The notes under the pieces: generated by a model
The model's database searches: none
Told to the model about the DNA's origin: nothing
Seen by the model: only the letters and a program-made list of their open reading frames with translations
Program-made: the position numbers and the translations under genes
Shown here: positions 16,566 to 26,100 of the stretch, one piece after another
How the letters are laid out: every line of letters starts with the position of its first letter
Position numbering within the stretch: position 1 is the first letter of the stretch
Source of the DNA: Pseudomonas wayambapalatensis
Lineage (GTDB): Bacteria; Pseudomonadota; Gammaproteobacteria; Pseudomonadales; Pseudomonadaceae
Direction of reading: 5' to 3'
Length of the DNA: 64,000 nt
NCBI GenBank assembly: GCA_014268975.2
Contig: CP077096.1
Location: 3,199,501 to 3,263,500 of the forward strand

Positions 16566-17647
16566 TGCCCCACCTCGGATTGCGCCGAGGGGTTCAGGTA
16601 GCGTGTGGTCCAGGCCGCCAGGGGCAGCGGAGGCTGCTGCTGGAGGATACGACGCCAGATCAGCCCCAGGTCATGGCCGTTGAACATCGCGGCACCGCCA
16701 CTCCAGTTCGCCGGGGTATCGACCACCCACTGTCCCTGGCTGTCGCGGTGAGCCATGCTGAAACGGAAGGTGTAGTTACCGGGAATGCCCATGCGCAGGT
16801 CGGTGACCACCAGTACATCGCCCACCACGTCATAACGCAGCCAGTCATCGGTGAACCAGCGCAGCCGCTCGTGCAGCGCGACGCCCTCGAGCACCTTGGC
16901 GGCCTCCAGGTTCAGCGACAGGCGCTGCATCTCGGGCGGTTCGCGGTCGAACACACTGCTCACGCCCTCGTAGTAATGACCATCCGCTGTCTTGGCCAGC
17001 ACCCGCCAGACCAGGCTGTTGAAGGCCATGGGCACTGCACGCAGGTGATCGACTGCAACGCCCTGGCGGCCCAAGGCCTCCTGGAAACGCTGCTCGACCG
17101 CCATGCGCCCGGCCAGCCCAAAGCCCAGATACGCCGTGCTGAACACCAGGGCTGCTGTCATCAGGGGTATCGCCTTGCCGCTCAGCCCTCGCCACGCGGC
17201 ATAGATCACAGCGACCAGCAGTGGCACGGTGTAGACCGGATCGATGATGAACACCGCCGCCCAGCTTTCGGGAATGAGCGGCAGCGGCCAGAACAATTGC
17301 GTGCCATAGACCGTGAACGCGTCCAGCAGAGGGTGGGTGACCAGCACCAGCCAGAACGCCACGAACAACCGGGGCCAACGGTATCCCTTGTCGGGCCAGC
17401 GCCTTTGCCCAACCCAGGCCACCAGCCACGCCAGCAGCAGCGCCAGACCGGTAAGGACGAAGATCGAGTGGGAAAAACCACGGTGATAGGTCATCTGCGA
17501 AACGGGGTCCGCATACCGGATCACCACATCGAGATCGGGCAAGGTGGCCAGCGCGGCGCCATACAGCAGCGAACGGCGGCCCTGGATGCGACCGAGCACC
17601 GTACCTTGCAGGGCGGCACCGAGTACGGCTTGAGTAATCGAGTCCAA
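16562..17647 (-). CDS. DUF457/YdjM-family membrane-bound metal-dependent hydrolase
   Basis: The 361-residue protein opens with DSITQAVLGAALQG and carries HRGFSHS and THPLLDAFTVYGTQ, the His/Asp metal-binding motifs of the YdjM/DUF457 family, between four or five membrane segments. Residues beyond about 215 form a soluble domain of unknown role. The likely start is TTG at 17647, which places the translated DSITQ exactly as in relatives; the long open frame upstream runs over the divergent promoter region and lacks family sequence. The stop overlaps the putative CTG start of the TraX-like gene, so the two form an operon. E. coli YdjM is LexA-controlled; I see no LexA box here. Confidence 0.78.
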   Translation of the reverse strand: MDSITQAVLGAALQGTVLGRIQGRRSLLYGAALATLPDLDVVIRYADPVSQMTYHRGFSHSIFVLTGLALLLAWLVAWVGQRRWPDKGYRWPRLFVAFWLVLVTHPLLDAFTVYGTQLFWPLPLIPESWAAVFIIDPVYTVPLLVAVIYAAWRGLSGKAIPLMTAALVFSTAYLGFGLAGRMAVEQRFQEALGRQGVAVDHLRAVPMAFNSLVWRVLAKTADGHYYEGVSSVFDREPPEMQRLSLNLEAAKVLEGVALHERLRWFTDDWLRYDVVGDVLVVTDLRMGIPGNYTFRFSMAHRDSQGQWVVDTPANWSGGAAMFNGHDLGLIWRRILQQQPPLPLAAWTTRYLNPSAQSEVGH

Positions 17648-17828
17648 GGTGAGTCTTCCATCGGCAGGGTCAGGGAAACCTACCCCTCGGCGCCCGCGGC
17701 GGCAAGCGTGCAGAGCCCCTCGATGGCACCGGGGAAACAGCTTGCAAACATGTGTCAACACCGCTCGGGAAAAATTGCCTGCAGCGAGGCCATGGCTTCT
17801 GCTAAAAACGACGATTCCCAGCAGCCTG

Positions 17829-18722
17829 ATGACACCCATGACCGACACCCTGCTCACTCACTTCAAACGCCGCTGGCTCATGTGGCTGGCCATGGCCCTG
17901 CTGGTGGTGGGCCTGCCCGCGGGCTGCGCGGTCTTGCAGCACAAGGAGCGCGAACTGGTGTTTCGTATCGAGCCGGGCCAGGCCAGTTGGTTCAGGGGCC
18001 TGCCGGCCGACGTACAGGAACTGGACCTGCGCCCGCGCAACTTCACCGACGACCAGAGCCTGCATGCCTGGTGGTGGCCGGCCAAACGCGCCGATGCGCC
18101 GGCGATACTCTACCTGCACGGCGTACGCTGGAACCTCACCGGCCAGATGTTCCGCATCGAGCAGTTGCACGCCATGGGCTATTCGGTGTTGGCCGTGGAC
18201 TACCGCGGTTTTGGCCAGAGCCGAGGCGACCTGCCGTCCGAAGCCACGGTTTACGAGGACGCCCGAATTGCCTGGGAGCGCTTCGCCCAGTTGCAGCCGG
18301 TGCCGGGCAAGCGCCTGATCTTCGGCCATTCGCTGGGCGGTGCGGTCGCTGTGGAGCTTGCCTCGGAGCTCGCACGCCAGGCACGCCAGCAAGGTAAGCC
18401 TGTACCTGCGCGCGGCCTGATTCTCGAATCCACCTTCACCTCCCTTGGCGACGCGGCGGCATCAGTGGCCGATACCACACTGCCGGTGCGCTGGCTGCTG
18501 TCGCAGAAATTCGACTCGCTGGGCAAGATCGCCGATATCGGTTTGCCGCTGCTGCTGGTGCATGGCCTGGATGATCGGTATGTGCCCCCCCGCTTCAGCG
18601 AGGCGCTGTTCGAGGCGGCCCAACAGCCCAAGACCTTGCTCCTGGTGCCGGGAGCGAGCCACAACAACAGCATGAGCCTGGCCGGCCAGCGCTATCGACG
18701 CGCGATCGAAGCATTGCTGTGA
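17829..18722 (+). CDS. Alpha/beta hydrolase with N-terminal membrane anchor
   Basis: The 297-residue protein (start 17829; ATG at 17838 is equally possible and neither has a strong ribosome site) starts with a hydrophobic segment ending in GLPAGCAV, either a lipoprotein signal or a membrane anchor. The alpha/beta hydrolase core follows: YLHGVRWN oxyanion region, DYRGFGQS, nucleophile elbow GHSLGG, acidic residue in LLVHGLDDRYVPP and the catalytic His in PGASHNNS. It resembles the BEM46/YfhR family of lipid or ester hydrolases acting at the envelope. The substrate is unknown. It is divergent from the DUF457 gene. Confidence 0.85.
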   Translation: MTPMTDTLLTHFKRRWLMWLAMALLVVGLPAGCAVLQHKERELVFRIEPGQASWFRGLPADVQELDLRPRNFTDDQSLHAWWWPAKRADAPAILYLHGVRWNLTGQMFRIEQLHAMGYSVLAVDYRGFGQSRGDLPSEATVYEDARIAWERFAQLQPVPGKRLIFGHSLGGAVAVELASELARQARQQGKPVPARGLILESTFTSLGDAAASVADTTLPVRWLLSQKFDSLGKIADIGLPLLLVHGLDDRYVPPRFSEALFEAAQQPKTLLLVPGASHNNSMSLAGQRYRRAIEALL

Positions 18723-18737
18723 AACCACGGGTAACGA

Positions 18738-19475
18738 TCACTGCACCGGCAGGAAATTCATCAATAACAGGCTCTGCGCGTAATTGAGGCCGATCCGTCG
18801 ATAACGCTCATCCAGCATCTGCGCCAGCAGATCGAGGCGCGCCACGATCTTGCCGAATTCGACGGCAAAGCTGAGGTTGCTGCCCTCCTCCGAGATTTCG
18901 TTGGAAAACAGTAGCAACACACCATTGGCGTCCTGGCGCTGACTGAGCATCCAGGTAGCCTTTTCGATGTTGCGCGCGGCGTTATTGACGAACAGTGGAT
19001 CAATCGCATCGGTCATGTAGAACTCGGTGCGCCCACCGTGGGCGGTAATCAACATGCTGCCGATGGCATAGATGAACGCCCCGACTCGATCTCCACGAAA
19101 CTCCGGGCTCAAGGCGTAGCTCAGCGCCGCCAGGTCACGGCGCTCGCCCAGTTGCGGCAATGGCTGGCGCTGCTCGATGGCCTGGCGGATCTGGCGCTCG
19201 GCGGTGGCCGCGTCCAGATAGCCGGACTGCTTCCACTGATTGGGGTTGCGCAGGTAGAGCTTGTTCATCAGCAGATACAGGCTCTGCAGGTTGTCGCGCA
19301 TGGACAAGGTCGCCATGCGGTCGACACTGGTCTGGAACAACTCGCTGGGATGACCATTGCCTAACTGGGTGAGTACGTCGCGCCCCTGCTGCCCGGTGCA
19401 CGCGCACAGGGCGATCAAGACACCCACCAGCGACAGGCGGGCACGGCGGCGATAGGCAGGAACAGGCATCTGCAC
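18738..19475 (-). CDS. Conserved lipoprotein of unknown function
   Basis: The 245-residue protein has a lipoprotein-type N-terminus: basic residues, then SLVGVLIALCAC with Cys at about 26. An ATG two codons later (19469) would give the same signal. The rest is largely helical and soluble, with no enzyme motif I recognise. Helical repeats and several Arg/Asp pairs suggest a packing or binding role at the outer-membrane inner face. It converges with the alpha/beta hydrolase, ending 15 bp from it, and its start faces the cobalamin riboswitch region, so it is unlikely to be in the B12 regulon. Confidence 0.65.
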   Translation of the reverse strand: MQMPVPAYRRRARLSLVGVLIALCACTGQQGRDVLTQLGNGHPSELFQTSVDRMATLSMRDNLQSLYLLMNKLYLRNPNQWKQSGYLDAATAERQIRQAIEQRQPLPQLGERRDLAALSYALSPEFRGDRVGAFIYAIGSMLITAHGGRTEFYMTDAIDPLFVNNAARNIEKATWMLSQRQDANGVLLLFSNEISEEGSNLSFAVEFGKIVARLDLLAQMLDERYRRIGLNYAQSLLLMNFLPVQ

Positions 19476-19650
19476 CGGGGTCCAGGGTCAGCGGCCGGGC
19501 CGGAAATCGGCACAGCCTGGCCATGCATAGAGCCCCTGAACGCCAAAAAGTGCGACGTGCAAGGCAGGTTGATGATTTCCAGTCGCTACGCCTGCGCGAT
19601 TCGTAACAAGAATTGACGACCAAAGCATGGCCGTGATCTCCTAATACATT

Positions 19651-19850
19651 ACGTAGGGTGCCCCTTGCAGGGGTGAAACGGGAAACCGGTGCGTCAATGG
19701 CTCTTCATGGGCCTGACAAGTCCGGTGCTGCCCCCGCAACGGTAAGCGAGCGAGCGTCTGATCCACTGTGTCCGCAGTTCGGCATGGGAAGGTGACGCTC
19801 TCCCCAGGAGCCATGCTCCTGCTCGTCAGCCCGGAGACCGGCCCGACGTC
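19651..19850 (+). ncRNA. Cobalamin riboswitch
   Basis: The leader carries the hallmarks of a B12 riboswitch in order: GGGTGCC at 19656, GTGAAACGGGAA with the following CCGGTGC, GCTGCCCCCGCAACGGTAAG at about 19728-19747, and the B12-box-like AGCCCGGAGACCGGCC at about 19828-19843. It precedes cbtB by 110 bp. When adenosylcobalamin binds, such elements reduce expression of the downstream genes, here cobalt uptake and corrin-ring enzymes. Confidence 0.95.
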
Positions 19851-19959
19851 TTGTGATCACACCCCGCGGTGGGCGGGCGCTGTTGCATGTCCCTGGGCGG
19901 TTCTCGCCTGGGGTTGCCGCGCTTCCTGTCGCCTATGAAAAAAAGCAGAGGAATGCGTC

Positions 19960-20145
19960 ATGTCCGTCACCAGCGCCAAACACAGCATCGCAACCCCCGT
20001 CAGCCTCAGCCAGCGCCTCGTCGTTGCGGTCGGCGCCAGCCTGCTGGGCCTGTGCCTGGTGTACTTCGCCGGGTTCTCCCATCTCGAGGCGGTGCACAAC
20101 GCTGCCCACGATACCCGCCACAGCGCCGCCTTCCCTTGCCACTGA
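19960..20145 (+). CDS. cbtB: CbtB, small subunit of predicted cobalt transporter
   Basis: The 61-residue protein has one membrane segment (LVVAVGASLLGLCLVYFAGF) followed by a His-rich tail ending in PCH, the pattern of CbtB, the short partner of CbtA in predicted B12-regulated cobalt uptake. AGAGGA precedes the ATG by about eight bases. It lies directly after the riboswitch and ten bases ahead of cbtA, so it heads the operon. The His and Cys residues at the end probably bind cobalt on the periplasmic side. Confidence 0.92.
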   Translation: MSVTSAKHSIATPVSLSQRLVVAVGASLLGLCLVYFAGFSHLEAVHNAAHDTRHSAAFPCH

Positions 20146-20155
20146 GTGCCCGACA

Positions 20156-20845
20156 ATGATCAAGCGTATCGCTCGAACTGCAGGCTTCAGTGGCCTGCTC
20201 GCCGCACTTTTGCTGACGCTGTTGCAGAGTTTCTGGGTCGCGCCCTTGATCCTCCAGGCCGAAACCTATGAAAACGCGGCGCCCACCGAGCAGCACGAAC
20301 ACACAGGTGAAGGTGCCGGGGGCCATGAACACGACGCAGAAGCCTGGTCGCCGGAAGATGGCTGGCAGCGGGTGCTGTCGACTGCCGGCGGCAATCTGGT
20401 AGTGGCAGTCGGTTTCGCGCTGATCCTCGCCGCACTCTACAGCCTGCGCGAACCTGGTCGGGTCAGTACGGGTGCCTTGTGGGGCCTGGGCGGCTTCGCC
20501 GTGTTCTGCCTGGCACCGACCCTGGGCCTGCCACCCGAACTGCCTGGCACCGCCGCAGCCGATCTGGGTCAACGCCAGACCTGGTGGATAGGCACCGCCG
20601 CCGCCACTGCTGTGGGCCTGGCGTTGCTGGTCTTCGCGCGCCACTGGCTGCTGAAGGTGCTCGGCGCAGCGCTGCTGGTGGTACCGCACCTGATCGGCGC
20701 CCCTCAGCCACTGGTGCATGAAAGCCTGGCGCCCGAAGCGCTGGAAGCACAGTTCAAGGTTGCCTCCTGGCTGACCAACGCAGCCTTCTGGGTCGCACTG
20801 GGTCTGCTGAGCGCCTGGCTCTACCGCCGCTCCGCGCAGGCCTGA
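20156..20845 (+). CDS. cbtA: CbtA, membrane subunit of predicted cobalt transporter
   Basis: The 229-residue protein has five to six membrane segments and a His/Glu-rich loop after the first (EQHEHTGEGAGGHEHDAE), as in CbtA proteins. The start at 20156 is the Met of MIKRIARTAGFSG; the open frame continues upstream into the riboswitch but is not protein-like. Its TGA overlaps the ATG of the cobE-like gene by one base. With CbtB it would bring Co(II) into the cell for corrin synthesis; the mechanism is not established for the family. Confidence 0.92.
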   Translation: MIKRIARTAGFSGLLAALLLTLLQSFWVAPLILQAETYENAAPTEQHEHTGEGAGGHEHDAEAWSPEDGWQRVLSTAGGNLVVAVGFALILAALYSLREPGRVSTGALWGLGGFAVFCLAPTLGLPPELPGTAAADLGQRQTWWIGTAAATAVGLALLVFARHWLLKVLGAALLVVPHLIGAPQPLVHESLAPEALEAQFKVASWLTNAAFWVALGLLSAWLYRRSAQA

Positions 20846-21237
20846 TGGCCGCGCTATATGTCGGTTTCGGCTGCCGCAGGGGTTGCCCGGCGGCGGTTCT
20901 GGAAACCCTGCTGCACCGTGCGCTGGCCGACAACGGCCTGAAGCTGGCCGCCTTGCGTGGTATCGCCAGCATCGATCTCAAGGCTCAGGAGCCCGGCCTG
21001 CGGCAACTGGCCGAGCAACTCGGCCTGCCCCTGACGCTATACAGCGCCCAGCAACTGCACCCATTCCTGCCCCTGCTCAGTTACCGCTCAGAAATGGCCT
21101 TCAACGCCACGGGCTGTTGGGGAGTGGCAGAAAGCGCAGCGCTGGCGCTGGCTGACGAGGGTCAGCGCTCGCCAATCCTGACAGTCACTCGGCAGGTGCT
21201 CGGTGACGCTACCCTTGCCCTGGCCAGCAACGGATAA
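20845..21237 (+). CDS. cobE: CobE / CbiG C-terminal domain protein
   Basis: The 130-residue protein carries the CbiG C-terminal fold seen in stand-alone CobE: YVGFGCRRGCPA at the start, a central LAALRGIASIDLKAQEPGL segment and ECGV-like WGVAESAAL near the end. CobE is needed in the aerobic cobalamin pathway, but its exact step is uncertain. It is translationally coupled to cbtA and precedes cobM by 32 bp. Confidence 0.88.
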   Translation: MAALYVGFGCRRGCPAAVLETLLHRALADNGLKLAALRGIASIDLKAQEPGLRQLAEQLGLPLTLYSAQQLHPFLPLLSYRSEMAFNATGCWGVAESAALALADEGQRSPILTVTRQVLGDATLALASNG

Positions 21238-21269
21238 TCGCTTTTCATTTCACGTTTCAAGGACTTGCC

Positions 21270-22022
21270 ATGACGGTCTATTTCATCGGTGCCGGCCCCG
21301 GCGACCCGGAGCTGATCACGGTCAAGGGCCAACGCCTGATCCGCCAATGCCCGGTGATCATCTACGCCGGCTCACTGGTACCGCCCGCGGTACTTGAAGG
21401 CCACACGGCCAGTACCGTGATCAACAGCGCCGAACTGCATCTCGAGCAGATCATCGCCGCCATTCGCGACGCCCATGAAAAGGGGCTGGATGTCGCCCGG
21501 GTACACAGCGGCGACCCGAGCCTGTATGGCGCCATCGGCGAGCAGATCCGCCACCTGCGCGAACAGGGCATCGACTACCAGATCATTCCTGGCGTTACCG
21601 CCACGGCCGCCAGCGCCGCCCTGCTCGGCTGTGAACTGACGCTGCCGGACATCTCGCAGACCGTCATCCTGACCCGCTACGGCGACCGCTCACCGATGCC
21701 GGCAGGCGAGCAACTGGCGGACCTGGCGCGCCACCGCAGTACCTTGGCCATCCACCTGGGGGTACGCCATCTACCGCGCATCGTCGACGAGCTGCTGCCG
21801 CACTACGGGGCAGATTGCCCGGTGGCAGTGATCCACCGCGCAACCTGGCCCGACCAGGACTGGGTCAGGGGCCGCCTCGCCGATATCGTCGACGCTGTTG
21901 CCGACAAAGGCTTCCGACGCACTGCGCTGATTCTCGTCGGCCACGTGCTAGGCGACGCGCCATTTGCCGACTCGGCCTTGTACCGCGCCGGCCACGCCCA
22001 CCTGTATCGCCCCGGCGACTGA
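21270..22022 (+). CDS. cobM: Precorrin-4 C(11)-methyltransferase
   Basis: The 250-residue protein is a tetrapyrrole methylase. It starts with VYFIGAGPGDPELITVKG (SAM-binding loop) and contains HSGDPSLYG and PGVTATAASAALLG, with the TLPDISQTVILTR segment characteristic of CobM/CbiF. It methylates precorrin-4 at C-11 using SAM in the cytosol, in the aerobic B12 route. Length matches the family. As the last clear B12 gene after the riboswitch it should be repressed by cobalamin. Confidence 0.95.
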   Translation: MTVYFIGAGPGDPELITVKGQRLIRQCPVIIYAGSLVPPAVLEGHTASTVINSAELHLEQIIAAIRDAHEKGLDVARVHSGDPSLYGAIGEQIRHLREQGIDYQIIPGVTATAASAALLGCELTLPDISQTVILTRYGDRSPMPAGEQLADLARHRSTLAIHLGVRHLPRIVDELLPHYGADCPVAVIHRATWPDQDWVRGRLADIVDAVADKGFRRTALILVGHVLGDAPFADSALYRAGHAHLYRPGD

Positions 22023-22085
22023 GGATTGTCAGCCAGCGTCCAGCGACCGACACTGGCGCATCACTGTCCGTACCGGAGTTGCGCC

Positions 22086-22337
22086 ATGCTCGAGCTACGC
22101 CCCAATTGCGAATGTTGCGATACCGATTTGCCCCCCGATACCCTTGACGCGTTGATCTGCTCGTTCGAATGCACCTTCTGTCGCCGCTGCGCCGAGCACC
22201 ATCTGCAGGGACAGTGCCCGAATTGCGCCGGACAATTGCGGCAACGCCCGACGCGGGTCGGCACTGCGCTGATCAACAATCCCGCCTCCACGCAACGCGT
22301 GAACAAACCTCACCCAGCTTGTCTGCGCTCTACCTGA
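22086..22337 (+). CDS. DUF1272 zinc-ribbon-like small protein
   Basis: The 83-residue protein starts LELRPNCECCDTDLPPD and continues with ICSFECTFCRRCA and CPNCAGQL, the eight-cysteine pattern of DUF1272 proteins, which are expected to bind zinc. Function is unknown. It lies 63 bp after cobM and ahead of an intrinsic terminator, so it may be the last gene of the B12-riboswitch transcript. The start at 22086 agrees with the family N-terminus; the upstream in-frame stretch does not. Confidence 0.85.
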   Translation: MLELRPNCECCDTDLPPDTLDALICSFECTFCRRCAEHHLQGQCPNCAGQLRQRPTRVGTALINNPASTQRVNKPHPACLRST

Positions 22338-22363
22338 GCATCCTCACCCCATACCGGCCCGCG

Positions 22364-22395
22364 AGCGGCGTCGCCGCCCCACGTGCCGCTTTTTT
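22364..22395 (+). terminator. Intrinsic terminator after DUF1272 gene
   Basis: AGCGGC at 22364-22369 pairs with GCCGCT at 22385-22390 and is followed directly by a T-run to 22395. It would end the cbtB-cobM-DUF1272 transcript. The 15-base interior is GC-rich and may extend the fold. Confidence 0.6.
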
Positions 22396-22556
22396 GTAAG
22401 ACTTTTCACCAACCAGTGGCGGCTTTTTCAACGCGCCTATACTCGCCATTATCAAAGCTTTCTGATGGACGTATCGTGCCTGCAGCCAGATTGGCCCTAC
22501 AGACCCATTCCTGGATAACGTCAGGAACGAACATTACTTCGTACAGGAGTTTTCCC

Positions 22557-23171
22557 ATGACCACCGTACTGATGGTCGATGATCACCCCACAGTTCGCCT
22601 TGCCGTGCGCATCCTGCTCGAACGCGAACGCTTTGATGTCGTTGGCGAGTCGGGTAATGGCATCGAAGCCGTACAGATGGCACGCCAGCTTGCCCCAAAA
22701 GTGGTGATTCTCGATATTGGGCTACCAGGCCTGGATGGCATGGAGGTGATCAAGCGTTTGCAATTGCTCGATCCTGCGCCAAAAATCATGGTACTCACTG
22801 GGCAGTCCTCCGACCTCTATGTTCGTCGCTGCCTGGATGCCGGGATCGCGGCTTTCGTCAACAAGGACGAAGACCTCGACGCCCTGTTGTTTGCGCTCAA
22901 GGCACTGGTCAAAGGTTATTCGACGTTTCCGCAGATGTCGGTGAACAGCAACACCCTGGCATCGGAAACGGTACGGCTCAACAGCCTGTCGAACCGGGAA
23001 ATGGAAGTCTTGCGCAGGCTCGCGCGGGGAGAAAACAACAAGTACATAGGGACAGCCATGAACCTCAGCGCCAAGACCATCAGTACTTACCGCGGCCGAA
23101 TCGGCGAAAAACTCAAGACCGAGTCGCTGGTCGAAATGGTCGACTTGGCCAAACGCAATCACGTGAATTGA
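22557..23171 (+). CDS. NarL/EvgA-type response regulator
   Basis: The 204-residue protein has an N-terminal receiver (VDDHP acidic pair at residues 8-9, phospho-acceptor Asp in VVILDIGLPG near residue 53, Lys in FVNKDED) and a C-terminal LuxR-type helix-turn-helix (LSNREMEVLRRLARGENNKYI through SAKTISTYRGRI). It resembles EvgA/BvgA regulators. CAGGAG stands seven bases before the ATG. The stop lies 11 bp before the ATG of the hybrid kinase, its probable phosphodonor. Target genes are unknown. Confidence 0.9.
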   Translation: MTTVLMVDDHPTVRLAVRILLERERFDVVGESGNGIEAVQMARQLAPKVVILDIGLPGLDGMEVIKRLQLLDPAPKIMVLTGQSSDLYVRRCLDAGIAAFVNKDEDLDALLFALKALVKGYSTFPQMSVNSNTLASETVRLNSLSNREMEVLRRLARGENNKYIGTAMNLSAKTISTYRGRIGEKLKTESLVEMVDLAKRNHVN

Positions 23172-23182
23172 GCCTCGCGCTC

Positions 23183-26100
23183 ATGAAGCACACCCTTGGC
23201 GGCCTGCTACTGGCAGCGGCCGTCCTGCTGGTATCGGGCGCCGCAGCTGGCGAAAACGAACCACGACAGTTGTTGGCCCGCTCGATCAGCGCCAGTGCCG
23301 CGCTGCCGCTGAGCGACAGCGACCGCCAATGGCTGCGCGAGCGCAAGGTGCTGATCCTGGGCAGCTCGCGCCCTGACTATCCGCCCTTCGAAATCAATGT
23401 CAGCCCGCACGACTACGAGGGATTGAGCGCGGATTATGCAGGCCTGATCGGCGAGCAATTGGGCATTCCGGTCGAAGTACGCCGTTTCGCCAGCCGCACG
23501 GCGGCCATCGAAGCCCTGCACAAGGGGGAGATCGACCTGCTTGGCAGCTCCAACGGTTTCGAAGCGGCCGATGCCCAGTTGTCCCTGAGCCAAGCTTATG
23601 CCGACGACCTTCCGGTAATCGTCACGCGTCAGGACCGTCCCCAACTACACAGTGAGGATCTGACCGGCCTGCGCCTGGCGATGGTCGACCACTACCTGCC
23701 GACGACGACTGTCCAAGCCCTGTACCCCGAGGCGCATCTGACCCTCTACAGCTCGACCCAGGCAGGCCTCAGCGCCGTGGCGCTAGGCGATGCCGATGCT
23801 TACATCGGCGATGCCATCAGCTCGGACTTCGCCATTGGACGGGCTTATCAAGGCCTGGTGCGCATCGACCATTTCGTCCAGACGCCTGCAGGTGCCTTCG
23901 CTTTCGCACTGGGCCAACACAACGTCAGGCTGCTGAATCTGGTCGACCAGGCGTTGCAAAGGATCACCGACAGCGAGCGCCTGAACATCCTGCGGCGCTG
24001 GTCCAGCGGCAACACCAGCCTGCTCCTTGAACGGCGCCCTTCCACGCTCACCGGTGAAGAACAGCGCTGGTTGGCCAGCGCTCCGAGGATACGGGTGCTG
24101 ATCAATCCCAGCCTTGCACCGCTGACTTTCAACGACTCCCAGCAGCAACCCAGCGGCGTCACGCTGGACGTTCTCAAACAGATCACGTTGCGCACCGGCC
24201 TGCGTTTCGACATCGTCGAACGCGACTCCGTAGCTGCCATGGTCGATGAGGTGGCACGGGGCGATGCACAGATGATCGGAGCTCTGGACTACAGCACGCC
24301 ACGTGCATCGCGCCTACGTTTCACCCGCCCCTACCTGGTCAGCCCGAACGTGCAGGTCGTGCGCCGCGGCAGCACTTCGTCTACCCCTCTTCAAGGGCAG
24401 CGCATCGCGCTCGTACGTGATGGTTCCCAGCATGTCGCGCTGCGCCAGCGTTATCCAGAGGCTCGGGTGGTCGAGGCCAGCAACGTGTTGGCAATGATGG
24501 AGTCGGTTGCCAAAGGCAATGCCGATATCGCACTAAGCAGCAACATCAGCGCATCCTACTACCTGACCCATGTGTTCAAGGACAAGTTGCGCATCGCCGG
24601 CTTGCAGGACGACAGTCATACAGCCATGGCCTTTGCGGTAGCGCCTGACCTGCCACAACTGCAGTCGATCATGGACAAGGCGCTGCTGAGTATCCCGCCG
24701 GAAGAACTGGACCAATTGGTCAACCGTTGGCGCACCAGCACCGTCGTCAGCGATAGCCTATGGGGCAACTACCGCTCGCTGGTATTGCAGGTACTGGTGC
24801 TTTCGACGCTGCTGCTGGCCGGTGTGGTGTTCTGGAACGGCTACCTACGCAAGCTGATCCACCAACGCAGCGAAGCACAACGAGCGCTGCAAGCGCAGCT
24901 CACACTCAGCCGCAGCCTGCTCGAACAACTGCGCGTGGCCAAAGAGGATGCTGAGCGTGCCAGCCAGGCCAAGAGCAGCTTCCTGGCAATCATGAGCCAT
25001 GAGATTCGCACCCCCATGAACGCGGTGATCGGGCTGCTGGAGCTGGCACTCGAAGACAACCGTAAAGGCCGCAGCGACCCACAGGGTTTGCAGACTGCAC
25101 ACGATGCCGCGCTCGGACTGCTCGACCTGATCGGCGACATTCTCGACATCTCGCGCATCGAGTCCGGACACATGGTCTTGCAGCCGGTAGCCACCGACCT
25201 GGTCGAGTTGGTCCGTTCGACCCTGCGCGCGTTCGAAGCCAATGCCAGGCTCAAGGGGCTGACATTGCAAACCAGGCTCCCGGAGACGCCGGTCTGGGCC
25301 GCGGTCGATCCGGTAAGACTGCGCCAGGTGGTGTCCAACCTGCTCAGCAATGCGATCAAGTTCACCGAGCAAGGCCAGGTCGAAGTCAGTCTGAGCGCGC
25401 AGCCGCAAACCAAAGGTGTCCTGCAGGTGGAACTGCAGGTGCAGGACAGCGGCATCGGCATCAGCGAAGCCGATCAGGCCAGGCTGTTTCAGGCCTTCGC
25501 CCAACTCGACGGCCAGCGCGCGCGCCATGGTGCCGGGCTGGGGCTGATCATCAGCCGTACGCTGTGCCAGCTCATGGGCGGCGTCCTGCAACTGCAGAGC
25601 CTGCAGGGTATCGGCACCCGAGTCGATATAAGCCTGTCGCTGCCGAGCGCCGAGCCCCTGGTCGCGCAGACCACGCCTGAACCTGGCGACACCAACCTGG
25701 CCGGTCCTTTGCGGGTTCTGGTCGTAGATGACTACCCCGCCAACCTCATGCTCCTCGAAAAGCAACTCTGCACCCTCGGGCACAAAGTGCGCCTGGCTGA
25801 AAATGGCGAGGTGGCCCTGGCGCTCTGGCAGGCAGAAACGTTCGACCTGGTGATCACCGACTGCAGCATGCCCGTCATGGATGGCCACGAACTGACCCGG
25901 CGCATCCGCGCACTGGAACGCGAGCGCGGCGCGCAACCCTGCCAAATCCTCGGCGTCACGGCCAACGCCCAGGCCGAAGCCAAGGCACAGTGCCTGGCCG
26001 ATGGCATGGACGAATGCCTGTTCAAACCGATCGATCTGCGCACCCTCAAAGCCCATTTGCCCCAGGCGTCGACCACCGAGGCACCGCTCACCGAAGACAC

